A stretch of 64,000 nucleotides of DNA from Leisingera sp. S132 (GTDB taxonomy: Bacteria; Pseudomonadota; Alphaproteobacteria; Rhodobacterales; Rhodobacteraceae). The position numbers were made by a program, and so were the translations under genes. The notes under the pieces were generated by a model that was given only the letters and a program-made list of their open reading frames with translations, had not been told where the DNA came from and did no database searches. Below are positions 46,413-54,646 of this stretch, in pieces (position 1 is the stretch's first letter; every line of letters begins with the position of its first letter). The stretch is from NCBI RefSeq assembly GCF_025144465.1, contig NZ_CP083553.1:3788001-3852000 (forward strand), written 5' to 3'.

Positions 46413-47094
46413 CTTGGGCGATCAGGTCCTCGGCCAGCTTGATCCCTTCGGGATGGCCCACATCGCACCAGCGGCCGGGATACTCCAGCGCAAACAGCCG
46501 CCCGGCTGCAGCCATCCGGTTCCACAGGATATTGAGTGAGAATGCCTGCTCCTCAACCTCGTGCAGCCCCACCGTCTTCAGGATCTGCACCCCGCCATAG
46601 ACCAGGTTTCCGCCGCGGCTGATACGGCCGTCGGCATCGGCTGAGAAATCGCCCTGTCCACTGCGGCCAGCGGCATTCGCAAGCGGTACACAGACCAAAA
46701 GCGCATCCATCCGGTCCGGATCCCAGGCCTCTTGCGCCAATTGCAGGGGGTTCGGGCCTTTCCAGATGGCATCCGTGTTCATGGTGAAAACCGGCCCGCC
46801 GCCCAGCAGGGGCAGCGCATGGCGCAACCCGCCGCCGGTATCGAGAATGTCTGGCTTTTCATGGCTGACCAGTACGCTTTCAGGCTCTAACAGGGCTTTC
46901 AGAGGTCCAGGTTTGTAATGCACGTTGGCCGCAATCCGGGCCGGATGGACCGCTTTGGCCAAGGCCAGAGCATGGGCAATCAGCGGCCGGCCGGCAACTT
47001 CGATCATCGGTTTTGGCATGTCGCGGGTCAGCTCCCGCATCCGGGTGCCAAAACCTGCGGCGAACAGCATGACGGCTTCGGGCGAGCGCTGCAT
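46402..47094 (-). CDS. murU: N-acetylmuramate alpha-1-phosphate uridylyltransferase (MurU-like)
   Basis: The 230-residue nucleotidyltransferase has the sugar-nucleotide signature VMLFAAGFGTRMRELTRDMPKP (residues about 8-29) and the metal-binding NTDAIW. MurU makes UDP-MurNAc from MurNAc-1-phosphate in a cell-wall recycling bypass. Pairing with the amgK-like kinase directly upstream supports this over a generic sugar-1-phosphate transferase. The ATG overlaps the amgK stop (ATGA), and its stop overlaps addB. Confidence 0.85.
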   Translation of the reverse strand: MQRSPEAVMLFAAGFGTRMRELTRDMPKPMIEVAGRPLIAHALALAKAVHPARIAANVHYKPGPLKALLEPESVLVSHEKPDILDTGGGLRHALPLLGGGPVFTMNTDAIWKGPNPLQLAQEAWDPDRMDALLVCVPLANAAGRSGQGDFSADADGRISRGGNLVYGGVQILKTVGLHEVEEQAFSLNILWNRMAAAGRLFALEYPGRWCDVGHPEGIKLAEDLIAQDDV

Positions 47095-48092
47095 CAGGGC
47101 CTCAGCTTGTCGAGATTTTGCGGGGTTGGGGCTGGCAGGCTGTCACGCAAAAGGCCTGCCACCGGGGCCAGTGCCGGATGCTCCAGCCCGCGGATGAAAT
47201 GGTCCCAGACGCGCGGGATCAGATCCACATAATGCGGCTTGCCGTAGTCTAGGCTGAGTCTGGCAAAGACACCGAGAATACGCAGATTCCTCTGCACGCC
47301 CAGCACGGTATAGGCGGTACGGAAGCCGGATTCATCAGCGCCGTCAGCTGCTATATAGCGGCTGATCATTTGCATCTCGATTCCGGCGGGCACGTCGCGG
47401 CGGGCGTCTTGAAGAAGAGAAACAAGATCGTATGCGGGGTGGCCTGCGCGTGCGTCCTGAAAATCCAGAAGGCCCACGCGGGCGACACCGTCCCGGTCCG
47501 GCAGCCACAGCAGATTTTCTGCGTGGTAGTCCCGCTGCACCAGGACCGGATCACCCTTCACCGTTTCGCGAAGGATGTCCTCGAACTGGTTTTCGAACCG
47601 TGACTGCAGCTCCGGGTCGTGGCCGCCTTGAATCCCATCGCGGTATTTTAACAGCGCGAGCCCGGCCATTTCCGCCATAAGCCGCGGACCGTAGGGTTCC
47701 AGTTCCGGCATCGGCGCTTGATGAAGGGCAACCAGAGTGTCTGTTGCGGCCTCATAAAGTTCCCTTTCCAGAACCGGTTCCCGTTCTATGACGCGGGCAT
47801 AAAGGTCGTCGCCCAAATCCTCCAGCAGCAGAAAACCGTTCTCAACATCCTTGGCCAGAATCTCCGGTGCACTGAGGCCCTGGGCACGGAGGTATTCGGC
47901 AATGCGGATGAAGGGCCGGACGTCCTCGCCTTTCTCTGGCGGCGCATCCATAAGCACGGCAGTCCCGCCGCCGGTATTTGTAAGCCGTTCATAACGCCTG
48001 TTGGAGGCGTCGCCAGCCAGCGGTCTGCGCTGCCAGCTGGCATAGGGGGTATGCGACAAAAAACTTTCGCACAGGGTGTTACGCTTGGTCAT
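47094..48092 (-). CDS. amgK: Anomeric MurNAc/GlcNAc kinase (AmgK-like)
   Basis: The 332-residue protein is an aminoglycoside-phosphotransferase-fold kinase. It has GDASNRRYER near residue 30, the catalytic loop VQRDYHAENLLWL and the metal motif VGLLDFQDA. In Pseudomonas, AmgK phosphorylates the anomeric position of recovered MurNAc, which MurU then activates; the same order is here. It is coupled by four-base overlaps to tsaE upstream and murU downstream. The start is the ATG at 48092. Confidence 0.85.
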   Translation of the reverse strand: MTKRNTLCESFLSHTPYASWQRRPLAGDASNRRYERLTNTGGGTAVLMDAPPEKGEDVRPFIRIAEYLRAQGLSAPEILAKDVENGFLLLEDLGDDLYARVIEREPVLERELYEAATDTLVALHQAPMPELEPYGPRLMAEMAGLALLKYRDGIQGGHDPELQSRFENQFEDILRETVKGDPVLVQRDYHAENLLWLPDRDGVARVGLLDFQDARAGHPAYDLVSLLQDARRDVPAGIEMQMISRYIAADGADESGFRTAYTVLGVQRNLRILGVFARLSLDYGKPHYVDLIPRVWDHFIRGLEHPALAPVAGLLRDSLPAPTPQNLDKLRP

Positions 48093-48565
48093 GCGCAGAT
48101 GCGCTCCATCAGGGGCTGCCATTTTGTGTCGCTCCAGCGGAGCGCCAACTGGCGGCGGTCTTCGTGTTCCGGGTCCAGGGCCAGTGTCAGATGCAACGCG
48201 TGCGGCGGCGTCAGTTCCTGCAACCTGTCAGGCCACTCGACCAGGCAGATCGCGTTGTCGAAGGCTTCGGTCAGGCCCAGCTCCTCCAGCTCATTCAAGG
48301 AGGACAGACGGTAAAGGTCGGTGTGCCACAGCTCGCCGGCGGGCACCTCATAGGTTTGCACCAATGTGAAGGTGGGCGAAGGCACATCTTCAGGCACGCC
48401 CATCAGCGACTGGATCAGATGGCGGGCGAAATGCGTCTTTCCGGCGCCGATTACACCTTCCAGCAACAAGCAATCGCCGGGGCGCAGAGCTCCGGCGATT
48501 CGGGCGGCCAGCTCGGCCGTTTCCTCAGGCGAATTCAGCGTGCAAGCCGCGGTTTTTGTGGTCAT
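48089..48565 (-). CDS. tsaE: tRNA threonylcarbamoyladenosine ATPase TsaE
   Basis: The 158-residue ATPase works with TsaB and TsaD to make t6A37 in tRNAs; TsaD is encoded at about 59 kb. The Walker A motif is LLEGVIGAGKTHFARHLI (about residue 38), then SPTFTLVQTYE and HTDLYRLSSLNELEELGL. The gene is the family's usual length and follows the PAS-only gene by 49 bases. It overlaps the amgK start (ATGA). Confidence 0.95.
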   Translation of the reverse strand: MTTKTAACTLNSPEETAELAARIAGALRPGDCLLLEGVIGAGKTHFARHLIQSLMGVPEDVPSPTFTLVQTYEVPAGELWHTDLYRLSSLNELEELGLTEAFDNAICLVEWPDRLQELTPPHALHLTLALDPEHEDRRQLALRWSDTKWQPLMERICA

Positions 48566-48614
48566 GGCGGTACAATGACGCCGCCGCGCTACCGCTGCAA
48601 GCCGGATTCAAGGA

Positions 48615-50162
48615 TCAGTCTTGCGGGTTGGAGGCAAAGCGTTCCTGGCCCGCCGGAAGGGCAGCTGCTTCGGGCTTTCGGAAGCTGACCATAGTGGCGC
48701 CGTTCTGGATTGCCGTTACCTTGCAGACCATCTTGGTGCCACTGCGCAGCTGAACATGGGACCACCAGGCCTCGCGCCCTTCGCAGCCCGCAACGAAGTC
48801 CCGGATTTCGCCCCAGACCGGCGTCGGCGCGCAGGTATCCTGCCATATCCGGCTGGCGTCCATGATCGATACTTTGGCAAAGCTGGAGTCCGGATCCATC
48901 TGCCACAGGTTGTCATACGCGCTGTTCGAGAAGCTCAGGCTGCCGTCATTGGCGAACACCGCGATGGCTTCGTCCATCTGGTCCAGGATCGACTGCCCCA
49001 TTTCCAGCTCAGAGCGGAACTGGCGGGTCAGCGTGACTTCGGCAGTAATATCCTCGAACAGGAAGGCGATGGCGCCGTCCGGATGCGGCCGGCCGGAGAC
49101 CTTGTAGACAGAGCCTGACGGCAGCGACCAGGTTTCCTGGTACCGGCCCTCGGCAGCGGCTTCCAGCAGGTCGGCCATCTGGTGGCGCCAGCTGGAATAG
49201 CTTTTGGGCTCCGGCATCATCCTTTGGTCGCGCAACCGGTCGAAGAAAGTGAGCAGGTTGGGCCGCGAGCTGAGGAAATTGGCCGGCAATGCGGTCAGGT
49301 CGATCAGCACCGGATTGAACAGCACCAGCTGGCGGTTGCGGTCAAAGATCGCCAGGCCGATCGACAGCTGCGCAAAGGTCTTGGCCAGGGTCTGCACAAA
49401 ATTGCGCTGGGCAACCTCGGCGTCGACCACGGCGTTCACGTCGACCGCATGGCAGAGCCAGCCGGCCTCGGTCTCAGTGGTCGAAACATTGTACCAAAGC
49501 TTCTTGCCGCTGTCCGGCAGCGGAATGTGAATCCGCTCAGGCTTGCCGCTTGTCATCGGATCGTGGAGGTCCGTGAACAAGGGATCTGCAAAATCAGAAC
49601 TGCGGCCGCGAATCTTCTGGTTAAGATTGTCGTAAGCAAGATTGGACCAAGTGACGTTTCCTTCCTCCGACTGCAGCCAGACCGGGTAGGGGGCCTGATG
49701 CACGGCTGCGCGCAAGGTGGTCAGCTCCTGATCCAAGGACTTGTTCTGTTCTTCCAATGTGCTGCGGCGCAGCTGCACGCGGGTGACACCGTCAATCCAC
49801 TCGCAATGCGCCTCGCGGCTTTCAGCCGCGGCAGTGCCTGACAGCACAAGCGGTCCCACATCCTTGAGAAAACCGGGCGATTGCGGCAGGCCGGGGTAGC
49901 TGCGGGCCAGCTGGTCGCGCAGCATGCTCCAGTCAAAATTCTCTGCCTGGTCGCCGATAAACTTGCCGGCGCCGGAGGACCAGCCGATCAGGCTGCTGTC
50001 GTCAAACAGAAAGACGGCGTCGGTTCGGCCGTCAGCGGCAAGCAGATCATGCTCCATGCCATTGCGCCGCGGCGTGGGCGACAACCACCAGACTGCGGCT
50101 GCAGCCGTGGCGGCACACAGCGCGGCCAGTACAAACCATTCGATCGAAGCGAAATCCTGCAT
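48615..50162 (-). CDS. PAS-domain protein without kinase domain, at the DivL-type locus
   Basis: The 515-residue protein has one N-terminal transmembrane helix (VLAALCAATAAAAVWWL), then three PAS-like regions (about 150-255, 265-385, 385-490). Motifs such as NVTWSNLAYDNLNQK, FDRNRQLVLFNPVLIDL and FANDGSLSFSNSAYDNLW mark PAS folds. There is no His-box, no N/G box and no HATPase region, so it cannot be a kinase itself. The neighbourhood (ahcY-side sensor, then tsaE, amgK, murU, addB, addA, trxA) is where other alphaproteobacteria encode a DivL-type kinase. A perfect CtrA box lies 49-67 bases upstream. Confidence 0.8.
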   Translation of the reverse strand: MQDFASIEWFVLAALCAATAAAAVWWLSPTPRRNGMEHDLLAADGRTDAVFLFDDSSLIGWSSGAGKFIGDQAENFDWSMLRDQLARSYPGLPQSPGFLKDVGPLVLSGTAAAESREAHCEWIDGVTRVQLRRSTLEEQNKSLDQELTTLRAAVHQAPYPVWLQSEEGNVTWSNLAYDNLNQKIRGRSSDFADPLFTDLHDPMTSGKPERIHIPLPDSGKKLWYNVSTTETEAGWLCHAVDVNAVVDAEVAQRNFVQTLAKTFAQLSIGLAIFDRNRQLVLFNPVLIDLTALPANFLSSRPNLLTFFDRLRDQRMMPEPKSYSSWRHQMADLLEAAAEGRYQETWSLPSGSVYKVSGRPHPDGAIAFLFEDITAEVTLTRQFRSELEMGQSILDQMDEAIAVFANDGSLSFSNSAYDNLWQMDPDSSFAKVSIMDASRIWQDTCAPTPVWGEIRDFVAGCEGREAWWSHVQLRSGTKMVCKVTAIQNGATMVSFRKPEAAALPAGQERFASNPQD

Positions 50163-50210
50163 GTCTTCCTGCCTAGCTCAGCTCTCGTTTGCCCTCATGG
50201 TTCCCTAAAA

Positions 50211-50229
50211 ATGGTTAAATGAAGTTTAA
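50211..50229 (-). promoter_or_regulatory. Perfect CtrA box upstream of the PAS-only gene
   Basis: On the minus strand the sequence reads TTAA-ACTTCAT-TTAA-CCAT: two TTAA half-sites at exactly 7 bases, and the second extended to TTAACCAT. This is the full CtrA consensus, about 50 bases before the PAS-only start and close to the end of regB. Confidence 0.7.
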
Positions 50230-50251
50230 TTGGTTTCCCAAAAGTGAATAG

Positions 50252-51646
50252 TTAAATTTCTAAAGGCAAATTTTTTCCGGTAACAGGGCCTCCTGCTTCT
50301 ATGGCGTCGATTTTCTCGCGCGGCCAGACCACTTCAACGATGGCACCGCGCCCTTCGGGCGTATGCGACGCACTTTGGATCTGGTCCCAGTCATTGGCGA
50401 ACTTCAGCCGTGCCCCGGTGCGCTGAAGCAGTGTCTTGGCAATAAACAGCCCCAAACCCATGCCCTCATACTCCGGGCGCTGCTTCAGTTCGCTTTCCCC
50501 CCGGCGGCGGCGCACGAACGGGTCGCCGATGCGGCCGAGCAGATGCGGCGGGAAGCCTTGGCCGTCATCGCTGATCAGAAGAACGATACGTTCGTCGTTC
50601 CAGGCCGCATTGATCCAAACGGTGGACTTGGAGAAGTCGACCGCGTTCTGGACCAGATTGCGCAGCCCGTGAATGATCTCTGGCTTGCGCAGGACCGTGG
50701 GCTGCTGAAAGCTCCCGCCTTCCAGCGGTTCCTCGTGGTAAAGCACCGCCTTGCCGCGATGCATGTGCGGCTCTGCAGCCTCGGTCACCAAAGTTGACAG
50801 CGGTGCCTGGCGCAGGTGCAGGTCGTCCTTGCCCGCCCGCCCCATGCTGCGCAGGATATCCCGGCAGCGGTCCGCCTGTTCGCGGATCAGGGCAGCGTCC
50901 TCACGCAGGTCCGGCCGGTCGTCCAGCTCCTCGATCAGCTCGGCGCTGGTCAGCTTGATTGTGGCCAGCGGGGTACCCAGTTCATGCGCCGCTGCGGCAA
51001 CAACGCCGCCGAGGTCAGTCAGTTTCTGTTCGCGTGACAAGGCCAGCTGGGTGGCGCTCAGCGCGTCCGACATCAGCCGCATCTCGTTGCTGACCCGGAA
51101 GGAGTAGGCGCCGATGAAAAGAATCGCGATGACGATGGCAATCCAGTTGCCAAAAATGAACACATCCGGGATCCGCAGGATGAACCCCTGCTCCGTCCGC
51201 AGAGGCAGGTGGAATTCAGCCATCAGGGTGACCAGAATGATGGCGGTTGCCCCGATAATCAGGGTGGAGCGCAGCCCCATCACCGCCGCGGAAATCGTCA
51301 CGGGTCCAAGCACAAGCAAGGCAAAGGGGTTGTTCAGCCCGCCGGTCAGGTAAACCAGAAAGGCAAGCTGGAGCAGGTCGAACAGCACCATCAGGAAATT
51401 TTCGAACTCGCTGAGGCGCTTGTTTTCCGGAAAAGCAAAGATGGCAATCAGGTTGCCGGCCGCGGAGATGCCGATCGCCAGGTAACATAACCCCAGTTCC
51501 AGCTGCAGGTTGAACCGGTGCTGTGCCACCGCAATAGCCGTGATCTGGCCGGCAATGGCCACCCAGCGCAGCAGGATAAGTGTCCGCAGCCGGACCCAAT
51601 GACTGTGATCGTGGCTGCTTGCCAGCATGAAAAGTCGATCGTTCAT
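50252..51646 (-). CDS. regB: Redox-sensing histidine kinase RegB (PrrB)
   Basis: The 464-residue kinase senses membrane redox state and controls photosynthesis, respiration, nitrogen and carbon genes through RegA. Six transmembrane helices span residues about 25-180. The quinone-sensing motif is TGGLNNPFALL (about 101-111). The H-box is AAAAHELGTPLATIK with His221; Cys261 in EQADRCRDILRSMG aligns with the redox-active Cys265 of Rhodobacter RegB (40 residues after the His). The ATPase lobe has NLVQNAVDFS and ISDDGQGFPP. The start at 51646 avoids a long overlap with senC. Confidence 0.95.
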   Translation of the reverse strand: MNDRLFMLASSHDHSHWVRLRTLILLRWVAIAGQITAIAVAQHRFNLQLELGLCYLAIGISAAGNLIAIFAFPENKRLSEFENFLMVLFDLLQLAFLVYLTGGLNNPFALLVLGPVTISAAVMGLRSTLIIGATAIILVTLMAEFHLPLRTEQGFILRIPDVFIFGNWIAIVIAILFIGAYSFRVSNEMRLMSDALSATQLALSREQKLTDLGGVVAAAAHELGTPLATIKLTSAELIEELDDRPDLREDAALIREQADRCRDILRSMGRAGKDDLHLRQAPLSTLVTEAAEPHMHRGKAVLYHEEPLEGGSFQQPTVLRKPEIIHGLRNLVQNAVDFSKSTVWINAAWNDERIVLLISDDGQGFPPHLLGRIGDPFVRRRRGESELKQRPEYEGMGLGLFIAKTLLQRTGARLKFANDWDQIQSASHTPEGRGAIVEVVWPREKIDAIEAGGPVTGKNLPLEI

Positions 51647-51763
51647 CCGGTTCCGGTGCTCCCGCAGATGTGACGCCGTGCGCCAGTTGCATCGGCCGTA
51701 TTTCTTGATAGGTCTGGCGCCGCAAACGATCAACAACCCTTCCCAGACGAAAAGTGTGATCCC

Positions 51764-52384
51764 ATGACCCGCGTCTTTGCTCTCCTCGCTGCTGCTTTTG
51801 TCGCTGCCCTTGTGGGCGGTGTCTGGTTTCTGACACGTGGGGGCGGCGGGGGTGACAAATTCGCGCAGTGCCGCAGCAGTCAGATTGCAGGCGGCAGTGA
51901 AACCATCGGCGGGCCGTTCGAACTGATCAATGCCAAGGGCGAAACCGTCACCGACAAAGATGTGATCACCGAGCCGTCCATCGTCTATTTCGGCTACACC
52001 TTCTGTCCCGATGTCTGCCCGATGGACGCCGCCCGCAATGCAGACGCCATCGACGTTCTGGCGAAGCGCGGCATTAGTGCGACACCAGTGTTCATTTCCA
52101 TCGACCCGGACCGCGATACCCCTGAAGCCGTTGGTGATTTCGCTGCCAACCTGCACGAGAAGATGATCGGGTTGACAGGTTCGCTGGAGCAGGTGAAGGC
52201 GGCCAGCAAGGCCTACAAGACCTACTTCAAGAAGAACGAAGGGGATGAGGATTATTACCTCGTCGACCACACAACCATGTCCTACCTGGTCCTGCCCGAG
52301 GAAGGTTTTGTTGAGTTCTTCCGACGCGATGAAACGGCGGAGCAGATGGCCGACAAGACAGCCTGCTTTGTCGGGAAAATCTGA
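51764..52384 (+). CDS. senC: SCO1/SenC/PrrC copper chaperone-like protein
   Basis: The 206-residue protein has an N-terminal signal-anchor (VFALLAAAFVAALVGGVWFL) and a thioredoxin-like SCO domain with the copper ligands in FCPDVCPMDAAR and His in VDHTTMSY. It helps insert copper into cytochrome oxidase and is part of the RegB signalling unit in Rhodobacter. It is divergent from regB and 79 bases upstream of regA. Confidence 0.93.
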   Translation: MTRVFALLAAAFVAALVGGVWFLTRGGGGGDKFAQCRSSQIAGGSETIGGPFELINAKGETVTDKDVITEPSIVYFGYTFCPDVCPMDAARNADAIDVLAKRGISATPVFISIDPDRDTPEAVGDFAANLHEKMIGLTGSLEQVKAASKAYKTYFKKNEGDEDYYLVDHTTMSYLVLPEEGFVEFFRRDETAEQMADKTACFVGKI

Positions 52385-52463
52385 AGCAGGATAGCTGTTT
52401 GACCTTTTCCCCTGCACGGACATATTCTTGCGCCAATAGATAAAACCGCGCGGAGGACCGGGC

Positions 52464-53018
52464 ATGGCCGAAACTGCTCTGCAGGACATTGGACCTGACA
52501 AGACACTGCTGCTCGTGGATGATGACGAGCCGTTCCTGCGGCGCTTGGCCAAGGCAATGGAGAAACGCGGCTTCGAGGTAGAGACCGCGGGATCTGTTGC
52601 CGCAGGCAGCGCCATCGCTACCGCCCGCCCGCCGGCCTATGCCGTGGTTGATCTGCGGCTGGAGGACGGCAATGGCCTGGATGTGGTTGAGGTACTGCGC
52701 GAGAAACGCCCCGACAGCCGGGTTGTGGTTCTGACCGGCTATGGCGCCATCGCCACCGCAGTGGCAGCGGTCAAGATCGGCGCGACCGATTACCTGTCCA
52801 AGCCGGCCGATGCCACAGACATCATGAACGCGCTGCTGTCCACCGGAGATGAGCTGCCGCCGCCGCCGGAAAACCCGATGAGCGCCGACCGGGTGCGCTG
52901 GGAACACATCCAGCGGATCTATGAGCTCTGCGACCGCAATGTCTCGGAAACCGCCCGCCGGCTGAATATGCACCGCCGCACCCTGCAGCGGATCCTGGCC
53001 AAGCGCAGCCCGCGCTGA
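52464..53018 (+). CDS. regA: Response regulator RegA (PrrA)
   Basis: The 184-residue regulator has a receiver domain (VDDDEPFLRRLAKAMEKRGF at the start; phospho-Asp in AVVDLRLEDGNGLDVV near residue 63; conserved Lys in YLSKPADAT) and a C-terminal Fis-type helix-turn-helix (NVSETARRLNMHRRTLQRIL). It is the DNA-binding partner of RegB. The hvrA gene that follows regA in Rhodobacter is not seen, although ahcY, also a Rhodobacter neighbour, is 1.6 kb on. Confidence 0.96.
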   Translation: MAETALQDIGPDKTLLLVDDDEPFLRRLAKAMEKRGFEVETAGSVAAGSAIATARPPAYAVVDLRLEDGNGLDVVEVLREKRPDSRVVVLTGYGAIATAVAAVKIGATDYLSKPADATDIMNALLSTGDELPPPPENPMSADRVRWEHIQRIYELCDRNVSETARRLNMHRRTLQRILAKRSPR

Positions 53019-53029
53019 GCCTTCCTCTC

Positions 53030-53258
53030 CAAAAACGGGCTACGCCCCTCACCCGCAGGGTGTTGCGCACCCGGCGCACGCTGGTCTCACGGGATCTTAA
53101 GCGGCCTGCGGCATAGTTCCAATCGATCGCGGTCACCGCCGGGCCTGACACCCCCGGCACTTTGGAACAGGGCCCATTGGCACGGGCACGCACAGACGAC
53201 GTTTCGCGTGCGGGAGTAACTCTCCCGTCCCGCCTCCGCCCCATGGCGGCGCCGCCAT
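53030..53258 (-). other. Hairpin-rich gene-free region, candidate structured RNA or dispersed repeat
   Basis: No convincing gene lies between regA and the HD-domain gene (337 bases). Perfect inverted repeats occur in series: 53058-53072 (GGGTG/CACCC), 53116-53168 (GTTCCAA/TTGGAAC enclosing GCCGGG/CCCGGC at 53138-53158), 53186-53211 (GCACGC/GCGTGC), 53211-53227 (CGGGAG/CTCCCG) and a 16-base palindrome at 53243-53258. On the minus strand a small GGGC-GTA-GCCC hairpin followed by five T residues lies at 53031-53043, so a leftward RNA of about 230 bases is possible. Confidence 0.4.
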
Positions 53259-53355
53259 CCTTACTTTGCTATTCTTTAAATGCAGGACAGGCAGCAGGTT
53301 ACCGATTGGAACCACCGGCAGGGCAGCGGCCCTGGCTGGGTACAACCCGTTTCAT

Positions 53356-53952
53356 TCACATCTGCTGCAATAGTGCTAGGTGCCGGGCAATGAAATCCTG
53401 CCGCACCTCGACCGGCGGACGCAGCCGGATGTGCAGGCCCTCGGCAATGTCCGCATTCGGGCGGCCAAAGAACTTGCTGGCTTCGGCTTCAGAAAACCCC
53501 GCGATCTGCACCGCTTCCATCCAGGCGCTGACCTTGTCCGCCCGCTTGATCAGCGCCTTGACCGCCTTGGGCAGCGCCGCCGGCAGCCCGAACCGCAAGT
53601 GAATGGCTGCCGTCAGCCGCTGATCAAGCTCCCCGTAGTCCGGCCCTACGGCCGCTTTCACCGGAGAGATCATGTCGCCGATCACATATTCCGGCGCATC
53701 GTGCAACAGCGCCGCCAGCCGCCATTTGACCGGCGCCTTGGGCTGCAAACGGGTAAAGATGTCCTCGACCAGCAATGAATGCTCTGCGACTGAGTAGGCA
53801 AAGTCCCCCATCGTCTGGCCGTTCCAGCGCGCCACAAAGGCCAGCCCGTGGGCGATATCCTCGATCTCGATATCCACGGGTGTCGGATCCAGCAGGTCCA
53901 GACGGCGGCCGGACAGCATACGCTGCCAGGCGCGGGCGGGTTTGGCGGGCAT
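53356..53952 (-). CDS. HD-domain phosphohydrolase (5'-nucleotidase-like)
   Basis: The 198-residue protein has the HD signature in order: His in VAEHSLLVEDI, HD in ALLHDAPEYVIGD (about residues 84-96), and a later Asp in KALIKRADKVSAW. The pattern resembles YfbR-type 5'-deoxynucleotidases, but the family assignment is tentative. It stands between regA and ahcY on the opposite strand to both. No partner gene is clear. Confidence 0.8.
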   Translation of the reverse strand: MPAKPARAWQRMLSGRRLDLLDPTPVDIEIEDIAHGLAFVARWNGQTMGDFAYSVAEHSLLVEDIFTRLQPKAPVKWRLAALLHDAPEYVIGDMISPVKAAVGPDYGELDQRLTAAIHLRFGLPAALPKAVKALIKRADKVSAWMEAVQIAGFSEAEASKFFGRPNADIAEGLHIRLRPPVEVRQDFIARHLALLQQM

Positions 53953-54024
53953 GGGGTTTCCTGTCGCTGCACTCAGTTCTTTGACTACCTTCTGGGGCAG
54001 TCTCGGACAATGCCTGCCATCGTT

Positions 54025-54046
54025 TACGTGTTTGCGCGAACACGTA
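54025..54046. promoter_or_regulatory. Palindromic operator-like inverted repeat
   Basis: TACGTGTT and AACACGTA, 8-base arms around TGCGCG, form a near-perfect palindrome in the 229-base gap between the divergent HD-domain and small secreted-protein genes. It could be a regulator-binding site; the owner is unknown. Confidence 0.35.
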
Positions 54047-54181
54047 TGAAAACGGGCAGTTTATGCGGCGTGAGTTTGAAAAAGGTGCATTCAGACCCAA
54101 TATTATTGAGACAAGGGGCACCGCCCCCACCCTGCGGCAAACCCCTTCTGCGACGTGACACGCAACAGAAAGGAGTTTGTC

Positions 54182-54496
54182 ATGTTCAAGCGTTTACTAG
54201 GTCTTTCCCTGTTGTTTGGCATGGCAGCGACAGCGCCGCCAGCCTTGGCCGCCAGTTGCGGTGACCGAGAGGTCATGACGCAAAAACTGGAAAGCGGATA
54301 CTCCGAACGGTTGACCGCCGGCGGACTGCAGAAAAGCCGCCCCGAAGCGACAGTGATTGAAGTTTGGTCGTCGGATGAAACCGGCACCTTTACGGTTCTC
54401 GTTACACATGCAAACGGGATCAGCTGCGTTGTCGCAACCGGATCCTCTTTTTTCCACATTGCGGAAAAAGCCCCGGACTTGGGCACGCCAAGCTGA
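54182..54496 (+). CDS. Small secreted protein of unknown function
   Basis: The 104-residue product has a signal peptide (LLGLSLLFGMAATAPPALAA, cleavage after ALA-A) and a mature part of about 80 residues with two cysteines (SCGDRE and GISCVVATG) that may form a disulfide. No family is recognised. The ATG follows AAAGGAG at about 7 bases. It precedes ahcY by 150 bases on the same strand. Confidence 0.7.
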   Translation: MFKRLLGLSLLFGMAATAPPALAASCGDREVMTQKLESGYSERLTAGGLQKSRPEATVIEVWSSDETGTFTVLVTHANGISCVVATGSSFFHIAEKAPDLGTPS

Positions 54497-54646
54497 CTTT
54501 GGCTGCCTGACAGGCTTCCCCACCTGCCTGACACATGACGAAAAGCCTGAGCCAGCGGCTCCGGCAGCGGGTATCTTCGTTGAATATCAACTATTGCAGT
54601 GCTAGGCCCTGCACCAAGTGTACTCGCAACCGGAATGGAGCAGACT

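Noticed and set aside
53133-53345. A 70-codon frame on the minus strand between regA and the HD-domain gene
   Set aside because: Its translated sequence has no domain, runs across several perfect hairpins, and starts without a good ribosome site; structure rather than coding explains the region better.
53019-53355. tmRNA, RNase P RNA or SRP RNA
   Set aside because: None of their conserved core sequences is present; only a generic structured RNA can be suggested.
54497-54646. SAM or SAH riboswitch in the ahcY leader
   Set aside because: No recognisable conserved core or terminator-antiterminator pair; the leader is only 150 bases and contains no clear stem set.
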